DNA from: Bacillota bacterium
Lineage (GTDB): Bacteria > Nitrospirota_A > Leptospirillia > Leptospirillales > JAMCRA01
Length of the DNA: 6,713 nucleotides
Reading direction: 5' to 3'
Assembly: GCA_023380285.1 (NCBI GenBank)
Contig: JAMCRA010000002.1
Coordinates: 1 to 6,713 of the forward strand
The notes under the pieces are model-generated. The model had not been told where the DNA came from, ran no database searches, and saw nothing but the letters and a program-made list of their open reading frames with translations. The position numbers were made by a program, and so were the translations under genes. Shown piece after piece: positions 1-4,773 of the stretch (positions within the stretch are counted from its first letter, which is position 1; the number at the start of each line of letters is the position of its first letter).

Positions 1-1
1 T

Positions 2-73
2 AAGGCCAATGTCTGGATAGAGGAGCCTGACCTCGAAGAAATCTTTCTGCATTTCTATGAAAAGGGGGCTTAA
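2..73 (+). CDS. ABC transporter ATP-binding protein, C-terminal end (partial)
   Basis: Only the last 23 codons are in the window; the gene begins upstream. The readable tail ends in PDLEEIFLHFYEKGA and then TAA at 71-73. The pattern P-(S/D)-LEEIFL-x-(F/Y)YE is the usual C-terminus of the ATPase subunits that pair with ABC-2 type permeases. The Walker A, signature and Walker B motifs lie outside the window, so ATPase integrity cannot be judged. The stop is five bases from the next ATG, and the likely ribosome site of that gene (AGGGGG, 63-68) lies inside these last codons. That implies translational coupling and a shared operon with the two permeases. Family assignment rests on this short tail plus context. 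Confidence 0.8.
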   Translation, partial: KANVWIEEPDLEEIFLHFYEKGA

Positions 74-78
74 AAGCT

Positions 79-876
79 ATGAATATGTTTCTACATGAAT
101 TGAAGGCTTATAGGAATTTCACGATTACGTGGACATTGGCCTTAGTGGCGTTAGTTATTCTTTTCCTTTCAATGTTTCCTTCTATTTCTAGGGAAGCGGA
201 AGAATTCAAAAAATTAATGGAGGGTTTTCCGGAGGCAGTAAGAATGGCCTTAGGGTTTTCTGTGGAGAATATAGGTTCTATTTTAGGATTTTATTCTTAT
301 ATCTTTTTATATATTTCACTTGTCGGAGCAATTCAGGCCATGATTTTAGGTACGTCCATCGTATCTAAAGAAGTACGTGAAAAAACAGCAGATTTCCTTT
401 TAACAAAACCTGTCACCCGTACAAGAGTTATGACTTACAAGATTTTGGCCGCTTTCACCTCTTTAGTCATCACAAATGTATTTTATTTAGGAGGTGCAAC
501 CATGATGGCCTCTCTGGTAGAGACACAAGAGTATAGTACGAAAATATTCTTATTGCTTTCTCTGACATTATTTTTCCTTCAGCTTATTTTCCTGGCCTTG
601 GGAATCATCGTTTCTGTAGTGGTTCCTAAGATTAAATCAGTACTTCCCATCTCTTTGGGTACTGTATTCGCCTTCTTTATCATTGGGGCTTTGGCTTCTT
701 CTACGGGAGATGATGCTTTACGTTATATTACTCCCTTTAAGTATTTTGATTTTGCCTATATAGTGCAAAATTCCACTTATGAGTCTTCCTTTATGAGTGT
801 AGCCATGGGTTTTATTACTATAGCGATTACAGCTAGTTATTTTATCTATGCCAAGAGGGATATCAATGCAGTGTAA
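79..876 (+). CDS. ABC-2 type transporter permease, first of a paralogous pair
   Basis: A 265-residue integral membrane protein, the expected size for a bacterial ABC-2 permease. Hydrophobic segments lie at roughly residues 15-33, 68-92, 121-147, 155-182, 190-207 and 238-257, giving about six spans. After the second span comes the cytoplasmic motif SKEVREKTADFLLTKPVTR (96-114), a hallmark of this family and the probable coupling contact with the ATPase. TPFKYFD (218-224) precedes the last span. The start at 79 is supported by AGGGGG at 63-68, ten bases upstream, inside the end of the ATPase gene. It should sit in the cytoplasmic membrane as an exporter half with the upstream ATPase and the next permease. 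The substrate cannot be read; peptide, antibiotic or lipid export are all possible. Confidence 0.9.
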   Translation: MNMFLHELKAYRNFTITWTLALVALVILFLSMFPSISREAEEFKKLMEGFPEAVRMALGFSVENIGSILGFYSYIFLYISLVGAIQAMILGTSIVSKEVREKTADFLLTKPVTRTRVMTYKILAAFTSLVITNVFYLGGATMMASLVETQEYSTKIFLLLSLTLFFLQLIFLALGIIVSVVVPKIKSVLPISLGTVFAFFIIGALASSTGDDALRYITPFKYFDFAYIVQNSTYESSFMSVAMGFITIAITASYFIYAKRDINAV

Positions 877-930
877 CCTAAATACCAAAGATAGCGGTGT
901 GTCCCCTTTCAGATAAAGGAGGTTTAACTT

Positions 931-1728
931 ATGAATGTGTTTATGAGAGAAATGCAAGCCAATAGAAAAGCCCTTGTCATATGGAGTATTGGTGTAATCT
1001 TATTGATTGCAAGTAGTATGGTTAAATATGCAGGTTTGTCCTCTTCCGGTCAGTCCATAAATGATTTATTGGCTCAAATGCCACAATCTCTAAAAGCTAT
1101 TATGGGCATGGGTACTTTCGATCTAACAACGGCCATCGGTTATTACGGAGTACTTTTTATTTACTTGGCAATGATGGCAACGGTTCATGCTACAATGCTT
1201 GGAGCAAATATAATTTCCAAGGAAGAACGGGATAAAACAGCAGAGTTTTTGTTTTTAAAACCTATTTCCAGAAATAAAATCGTTACATCAAAACTACTCG
1301 CATCTTTAGTCAATATATTAATCTTTAATCTTGTAACCTTGGTTTCCTCAATTCTTATGGTGCAAAAATATAGCAAAGGGGAAGCGGTAAGCGGTGACAT
1401 AACAAAGCTCATGGTTGGAATGATTATCTTGCAGCTTATATTTTTGTTTATCGGTACAGCAATAGCAGCTATTAGTAAGCATCCCCAGACGGCTCCATCC
1501 CTGGCTACAGGAATACTTTTGCTCACATTTATGTTATCTATTGCGATAGATCTGAACAGCAGGATAGAAAATCTTAAATACCTTACGCCATTTAAATATT
1601 TTGACGCGAAAAACCTGATGTACGCCCGAGGCTTTGAACCTGTTTATGTAATTTTGTCTGTTGTGATTATCGCAGTGCTTTTTAGGGTGACTTATGTATT
1701 TTATAAAAAAAGAGATTTGAATATATAA
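931..1728 (+). CDS. ABC-2 type transporter permease, second of a paralogous pair
   Basis: Also exactly 265 residues and alignable end to end with the preceding permease. Shared landmarks are an MN-x-F-x-x-E start, SKEERDKTAEFLFLKPISR at 96-114 (the same residue numbers as in the neighbour), LTPFKYFD near 218-225 and a terminal KRD-(I/L)-N. About six hydrophobic spans are visible (roughly 15-30, 68-90, 121-145, 160-182, 190-207, 238-257). A strong ribosome site AAAGGAGG (915-922) stands eight bases before the ATG. The 54-base gap from the previous stop contains no promoter or strong terminator that I can see. The pair therefore probably arose by gene duplication and forms the heterodimeric membrane domain of a single exporter. 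The substrate is unknown. Confidence 0.9.
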   Translation: MNVFMREMQANRKALVIWSIGVILLIASSMVKYAGLSSSGQSINDLLAQMPQSLKAIMGMGTFDLTTAIGYYGVLFIYLAMMATVHATMLGANIISKEERDKTAEFLFLKPISRNKIVTSKLLASLVNILIFNLVTLVSSILMVQKYSKGEAVSGDITKLMVGMIILQLIFLFIGTAIAAISKHPQTAPSLATGILLLTFMLSIAIDLNSRIENLKYLTPFKYFDAKNLMYARGFEPVYVILSVVIIAVLFRVTYVFYKKRDLNI

Positions 1729-1739
1729 GAAGAGCTAAT

Positions 1740-1889
1740 GGGAAAAAACTTGTTTATTGCTCCATTATTTTTCCTGGCTAAATATACTACAATTTTTCTG
1801 ACCTGAGGCATTGTTTGCACCTTAATATCTTCGATTGAAATCTTAAAGAATTCGGCTCCCTCATATTCAACACGTATGGGTCTGGCCAT
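1740..1889 (-). pseudogene. Remnant of a Y1 (REP-associated/IS200-like) transposase, internally deleted
   Basis: Read on the minus strand from an ATG at 1889, the sequence begins MARPIRVEYEGA, the typical opening of REP-associated Y1 transposases (usually MARPLRIEYPGALYHV...). It then jumps directly to ISIEDIKVQTMPQVRKIVVYLARKNNG. That stretch resembles the C-terminal helical region of the same proteins, where a V/I-x-x-I/V-K box precedes a YLxRxxTG helix. The HUH motif and catalytic tyrosine region of the normal protein of roughly 200 or more residues are missing. I infer a large in-frame internal deletion. The C-terminal match is weaker than the N-terminal one and could be chance. No ribosome site was noted before the ATG, so it is almost certainly not expressed as an enzyme. 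Confidence 0.5.
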
Positions 1890-2002
1890 TGTGTCCAATG
1901 TCAGGGGATGACCCCATTAACCACAACAAGAATGTGTAAAATAAATTATGCTTCTACCCTTTCCATAGAGTAAAATAATTAAGGAAAGCAGGTAAGGCAC
2001 GC

Positions 2003-2118
2003 ATGAGACTATTTGAGCAGGAAACAGCTCGGACAATTTATCAAGGAGAATAATCTGAAATCCGCTCAGGATGCACAAAACGCCCTCAAAGAATTGTTGC
2101 CGAGACATTACAGCTCTC
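2003..2118 (+). pseudogene. N-terminal fragment of an IS256-family (mutator type) transposase
   Basis: The frame from 2010 reads SRKQLGQFIKENNLK and then SAQDAQNALKELL. This closely resembles the N-terminus of Firmicute IS256-like transposases (ISKEQLxQFIKENxIKxAEDAQNALKxLFAETLQ). The expected LFAETLQ continues only after a frame change at about 2097-2099, where TTGTTGCC stands in place of TTGTTTGCC. This is a one-base deletion, after which AETLQ is readable. Homology stops there and the DDE catalytic core is absent. A TGA at 2004-2006 precedes the frame, and an out-of-frame ATG lies at 2003-2005, so the start is broken as well. About 40 of the usual roughly 400 residues remain. The fragment ends about 45 bases before the MFS start. 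Confidence 0.7.
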
Positions 2119-2162
2119 GGAGTTTTCAATAGCACACAAAATGACTTCGGAGGCAGCGAAAA

Positions 2163-3368
2163 ATGAATCAAGCAAAACCCAAATTATGGACAAGAGATTT
2201 TATCATTCTTTCTGCAGCAAATTTTTTTGTTGGTTTAACCTTATTCTTACTGATGACTAATATGGCCGTTTATGCTATTGAAGAATTTCATGCTTCACAA
2301 AGCATGGCTGGTCTTGCTTCCAGTATATTTATCATTGGAGCGCTGGTTTTCCGCCTTCTTGCAGGAAAGAACCTTGAGAGAATCGGACGTAAAAGAATGC
2401 TCTTCGGAGGATTATTATTATTCCTGCTGGCTACGCTGGTATATTTTGTAGTGGGAAACCTGAACTTGCTGCTGTTGGTTCGTTTTATACACGGGGCGGC
2501 ATTTGGCGTCACCGCTACAACAATGGCAACAGCTGTGATGGATACCATTCCCAGGGTGCGGCTGGGAGAAGGAACAAGCTACTTTTCAATGAGCGGAACT
2601 CTAGGTGCGGCCATTGGACCCTTCCTAGGCGTCTTTATCAGCCTACATGCGGGTTTTACTATAGCATTTGCCGTCTGCACTTTTTTTTCTGTAATCAGTA
2701 TTATCATATCGTTGTTTGCCCGAATCCCTGAAGCAAAGCTAAACAAAGAACAGCTTGCGGCTATGCAGGGTTTTAAATGGAAAAATTTCTTTGAAGTAAA
2801 GGCTGTGCCTATTTCCATCATCATCTTTATTATGGGTTTTTCTTTCTCAGGCATCCTGACATTTCTTACTGCTTATACAAAAGAAATTAATTTAATTGAT
2901 GCGGCAAGTTTCTTTTTTATTGTCTATGCTGTGTTTATCTTAATTTCCAGGCCATTCACCGGTCGGTTGCTTGATGAAAAAGGGGCCAATCTGGTTATTT
3001 ATCCATCATTAATAATCTTTGCGTTGGGTTTGGTAATACTCAGTCAGGCATACCACGGTTTCACTCTCCTGCTAGCCGGAGCGATTATTGGTCTTGGCTA
3101 TGGGACTATTTTTTCCTGCTCCCAAGCCATCGCCGTTAAGGAATCACCCCGGCACCGCATTGGGCTTGCTACATCCACCTTTTTCATCTGTGTGGATGGA
3201 GGGCTAGGGATCGGTCCTTTCCTACTGGGATACATCATTCCTATACTTGGTTTTCGTGGATTGTATGCGGCATTGGCCGTTGTTGTATGCGCATGTATCT
3301 TTTTATACTATTTACTGCACGGCAAGAAGGAGTCATATAGAAAAGGAAACATGGGGCCAGTCCTCTAG
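2163..3368 (+). CDS. Major facilitator superfamily (MFS) transporter, drug/metabolite efflux-like
   Basis: A 401-residue protein with about twelve hydrophobic spans in two halves of six, separated by a charged central loop (about residues 188-213). It shows MFS motif A after span 2 (GKNLERIGRKR, 68-78, with E where D is commonest). It also has a motif B-like RFIHGAAFG (107-115) carrying the conserved Arg, and GTLGAAIGPFLG (145-156), resembling the antiporter motif C. A degenerate second motif A (GRLLDEKG, 267-274) marks the start of the second half. These features favour a proton-coupled exporter of the 12-span DHA1 type, but the substrate cannot be read. CGGAGG at 2148-2153, nine bases before the ATG, supports the start. 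The gene is intact and stands alone between transposase debris, which suggests acquisition with mobile DNA. Confidence 0.9.
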   Translation: MNQAKPKLWTRDFIILSAANFFVGLTLFLLMTNMAVYAIEEFHASQSMAGLASSIFIIGALVFRLLAGKNLERIGRKRMLFGGLLLFLLATLVYFVVGNLNLLLLVRFIHGAAFGVTATTMATAVMDTIPRVRLGEGTSYFSMSGTLGAAIGPFLGVFISLHAGFTIAFAVCTFFSVISIIISLFARIPEAKLNKEQLAAMQGFKWKNFFEVKAVPISIIIFIMGFSFSGILTFLTAYTKEINLIDAASFFFIVYAVFILISRPFTGRLLDEKGANLVIYPSLIIFALGLVILSQAYHGFTLLLAGAIIGLGYGTIFSCSQAIAVKESPRHRIGLATSTFFICVDGGLGIGPFLLGYIIPILGFRGLYAALAVVVCACIFLYYLLHGKKESYRKGNMGPVL

Positions 3369-3515
3369 CCTCCCCTTGGATTATTTTAGATTAATAACAC
3401 ATATTAGGCATTACTTTCTAACTTTACTATTGAACAAAGCATTGAGGCGGCCAGTACAACATCGTCACAAATTAGATTTCCAAGACCAATGTTCATGTTT
3501 ACTCAAGCATCTTTG
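3369..3515. other. Short AT-rich gap after the MFS gene
   Basis: There are 147 bases between the MFS stop and the left inverted repeat of the mobile element. I see no gene, tRNA or convincing terminator. GGGG just before the stop (3353-3356) and CCCC at 3372-3375 could pair only weakly and are not followed by a proper T-run. Open frames reading through here carry no recognisable protein motif. Confidence 0.4.
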
Positions 3516-3556
3516 GGGACAAATGGTGCCAGGCCCTTAACTTTTTTAACTTATTA
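3516..3556 (+). repeat. Left terminal inverted repeat of the 418-bp element
   Basis: A 41-base arm pairing with 3893-3933. The outer 19 bases are identical in reverse complement, and mismatches occur only at 3535, 3536 and 3545. The inner part is AT-rich with TTAACTT and TTAACTTATTA. The inner edge nearly reaches the last readable codons of the Y1 remnant. Confidence 0.85.
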
Positions 3557-3565
3557 CTTGCCCCT

Positions 3566-3842
3566 GTTAATATATTTAAAAACCGCCACTGCAGAAACTC
3601 TAATACCATACCTGGTATTTAGGCGATGCATGATTTTTCTCAGAGGCTCCACGCAGGTCCTGAGGGCGAGGTGATAGTGATTGCTCATAACTACATATGC
3701 CATCTACCGCCACCGACTTCCTTAACTGCTCTATTAAGTATTCTTTATCCTCGGGTCGTTCAAATATGTGTTCACTGTTGTTCCCCCGCTGTATCACATG
3801 ATACAGCGCCCCCGGAAATTCCACCCGCGCCCCTCTTACCAA
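3566..3842 (-). pseudogene. Y1 (REP-associated) transposase, frameshifted and 3'-truncated
   Basis: On the minus strand a TTG start at 3842 is preceded by AGGAGGTG (3850-3857) at eight bases. It opens VRGARVEFPGALYHVIQRGN and continues FERPEDKEYLIEQLRKSVAVDG, a classic N-terminus of HUH-superfamily Y1 transposases. The frame is then lost near 3700. The next family block, AYVVMSNHYHLAL with the metal-binding HUH-type NHYH (3671-3682), lies in another frame and follows too soon, so some bases seem deleted between them. The second frame continues VEPLRKIMHRLNTRYG and then diverges, with a stop at about 3557-3559. The region that should hold the catalytic tyrosine (near the YIxxNPVxxG helix) is missing. 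The family nicks and rejoins single-stranded DNA; this copy is dead. Confidence 0.85.
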
Positions 3843-3892
3843 AATATTACACCTCCTGCCGCCATTCTAACAGAAGGTGTCTGCACAATCAA

Positions 3893-3933
3893 TAATAAGT
3901 TAATAAAGTTAATAGCCTGGCACCATTTGTCCC
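3893..3933 (-). repeat. Right terminal inverted repeat of the 418-bp element
   Basis: Reverse-complement partner of 3516-3556 (38 of 41 bases). Its outer end, GTCCC at 3929-3933, runs straight into the truncated IS3-family transposase frame. Confidence 0.85.
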
Positions 3934-3934
3934 G

Positions 3935-4393
3935 GAATTCAAGTACGGAGATAACGCAAAGCTGTATTTAAGCGCCATTCTCGACCTCAAAGACAAAGGC
4001 ATTGTCTCTTTCGCCATGGGCCGGAGCAACAATAATCAGCTGGTTTTTGACACCTTTGATTTGGCCGTCTCCAAATACCCCAATGCCCATCCGTTGTTCC
4101 ATAGTGATCGAGGTTTTCAATATACAAGTAAGCAATTCAAGGCCAGGCTGGACCAGGCTGGAATGATACAAAGCATGTCCCGGGTTGGCCGCTGCATCGA
4201 CAATGGTCCCATGGAAGGCTTCTGAGGCATTCTCAAATGCGAGATGTTCTACCTAGACAACTTTAAAGACTATGACAGCCTTGCCGCAGCCATTGAGAGT
4301 TACATACATTTTTACAACTATGAACGCCGACAAAAAAAGCTGAACAAGCTATCCCCGATGACCTATCGCCAGCTACTCGAAAATGCTGCATAA
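3935..4393 (+). pseudogene. IS3-family (IS150-like) transposase OrfB, C-terminal half with in-frame TGA
   Basis: The frame starts abruptly at EFKYGDNAKLYLSAILDL, which in intact relatives follows a T-D-(V/I)-T segment holding the first catalytic Asp. That Asp and everything N-terminal are gone. The second catalytic Asp is present in FHSDRGFQYTS (about 4099-4131), and the catalytic Glu is in GPMEGF (4205-4222). Directly after MEGF the conserved Trp codon TGG is TGA (4223-4225). Reading past it gives GILKCEMFYLDNFKDY, then a FYNYERRQKKLNKLSPMTYR tail ending at TAA 4391-4393, the normal C-terminus of this group. Truncation plus the opal codon mark it as a pseudogene. The nearest family appears to be the IS150 group of IS3. 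Confidence 0.9.
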
Positions 4394-4423
4394 AAACTGG
4401 GCCCCGTTCGTGACGGAGCCCAG
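4389..4423 (-). terminator. Intrinsic terminator facing left, downstream of tRNA-Leu
   Basis: Arms at 4397-4407 and 4413-4423 enclose a five-base loop. On the minus strand the 11-pair stem is complete with one G-U wobble, and it is followed at once by TTTTT (4396-4392). On the plus strand the same site is a C-A mismatch and no immediate T-run follows, so the minus strand is the functional direction. It would stop transcripts arriving from the tRNA side and shield the insertion sequence from outside transcription. Confidence 0.8.
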
Positions 4424-4496
4424 TGATAACGATTTTCTTTTTTTCAGCTGTCTACTTGACAGGGAGCGGTTCACAATCAGGATGGCTTTCATTTTT

Positions 4497-4581
4497 TGGT
4501 GCGGTAGATGGGACTTGAACCCATACGTCTCTCGACACACGCCCCTCAAACGTGCCTGTCTGCCAATTCCAGCACTACCGC
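4497..4581 (-). tRNA. tRNA-Leu, anticodon GAG
   Basis: An 85-nucleotide class II tRNA with CCA encoded (4497-4499). Acceptor arms GCGGTAG (5' end at 4581) and CTACCGC pair fully, and the discriminator is A, as leucine tRNAs require. The D arm reads CTGGAATTGGCAG. The anticodon stem is CACGT/GCGTG with one G-U pair, and its loop TTGAGGG gives anticodon GAG with G37. A long variable arm (GTCGAGAGAC) and a T arm ATGGG-TTCAAGT-CCCAT follow. It decodes CUC/CUU leucine codons. Its 3' end points to the mobile-element-rich side. The presumed right end of an IS3-family element begins only about 23 bases beyond the CCA. Confidence 0.95.
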
Positions 4582-4653
4582 TTGTTTAATTTTGTCAATT
4601 ACCTTCTTGTCCCAGGCTGCTTCCAACCCCATAAACTTACCACGTGGTGGCGT

Positions 4654-4693
4654 CCCCTCAAACGTACGCGTCTGCCTATTCCACCACCCCGAC
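4654..4693 (-). pseudogene. 5' half of a degenerate tRNA-Leu(GAG)
   Basis: The 40 bases starting at 4693 (minus strand) align without gaps to the first 40 bases of the intact tRNA-Leu, with about 31 identities. They include TGGAAT-x-GGCAGAC of the D arm and ACGTTTGAGGGG of the anticodon loop. The anticodon-stem 3' strand no longer pairs well. No 3' acceptor strand matching the 5' GTCGGGG can be found. A possible variable arm ACCACGTGGT (4641-4650) and a vague GGGGTT follow, but there is no proper T arm. It lies directly behind the promoter and 112 bases 5' of the intact tRNA, in the same orientation. Confidence 0.7.
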
Positions 4694-4708
4694 GTATCAG
4701 CGAAGTTT

Positions 4709-4738
4709 ATGATATCATAATTTCCTGCTGACCGTCAA
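4709..4738 (-). promoter_or_regulatory. Sigma-A-type promoter for the tRNA-Leu transcript
   Basis: On the minus strand, TTGACG (4738-4733) and TATCAT (4714-4709) are separated by 18 bases; each matches the vegetative consensus at five of six positions. The predicted start would fall around 4702, just before the 5' end of the tRNA-Leu pseudogene at 4693. The -10 lies inside the perfect palindrome ATGATATCAT (4709-4718). The promoter would drive the pseudo-tRNA and tRNA-Leu as one precursor. Confidence 0.65.
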
Positions 4739-4773
4739 GGGTGTGTGAGAGGAAATGATTGCCCGTCCTGAAA

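Larger units (their letters stand above)
1729..2162. other. Gene-free interval of transposase fossils
   Basis: These 434 bases between the second permease and the MFS gene contain no intact gene. They hold the deleted Y1 remnant on the minus strand (1740-1889) and the IS256-like N-terminal fragment on the plus strand (about 2003-2118). Between these, 1890-2002 is AT-rich sequence without recognised coding. GGGGATGACCCC (about 1904-1915) is a short imperfect palindrome that may be an old element end. I see no clear intrinsic terminator after the permease and no convincing promoter for the MFS gene, although one must exist if that gene is transcribed independently. Confidence 0.6.
3516..3933. 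mobile_element. 418-bp inverted-repeat element carrying a broken Y1 transposase
   Basis: The ends are GGGACAAATGGTGCCAGGC (3516-3534) and its exact reverse complement (3915-3933). Past this 19-base perfect core the match continues inward to 3556 and 3893, so each arm is 41 bases with three mismatches. Nearly all the space between the arms is the Y1 transposase remnant on the minus strand. No target duplication is visible in the few bases outside either end. Classic IS200/IS605 elements lack long terminal inverted repeats, so this layout is better read as a REP-associated or MITE-like derivative. This copy cannot be autonomous because its transposase is broken. Confidence 0.75.
3934..4473 (+). 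mobile_element. Right-hand remnant of an IS3-family insertion sequence
   Basis: The remnant includes the truncated OrfB, a hairpin after its stop and a presumed right terminus ending GAGCGGTTCA at about 4473. Read inward on the minus strand this end starts TGAACCGCTCCCTGTC. The TG...CA limits are usual for IS3 elements, and I recognise the motif as typical of Firmicute IS150-like ends. A small hairpin CTGTC-TACTT-GACAG (4448-4462) lies in the end. The left end is not in the window because the element is cut off at the 418-bp element. The exact right boundary is inferred, since no target duplication can be checked. Confidence 0.65.

Noticed and set aside
3247..3674. Plus-strand frames after and overlapping the MFS gene end
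   Set aside because: They overlap the MFS end and the inverted repeat, have no ribosome sites and show no recognisable motifs.
3790..3805. Near-palindrome TGTATCACATGATACA as a possible operator
   Set aside because: It encodes the conserved LYHVIQ segment of the Y1 remnant, so codon content explains the symmetry.
3369..4473. Possible CRISPR array or tandem repeats among the repeated blocks
   Set aside because: The only repeats are one inverted pair belonging to the 418-base element; there are no regularly spaced direct repeats.
4582..4745. Minus-strand open frame through the tRNA-like half reading GWWNRQTRTFEG and then GKFMGLEAAWDKK
   Set aside because: The first part is the familiar spurious translation of a tRNA-Leu sequence. 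The frame runs on into the intact tRNA gene, and there is no start codon with a ribosome site before the tRNA-like part.
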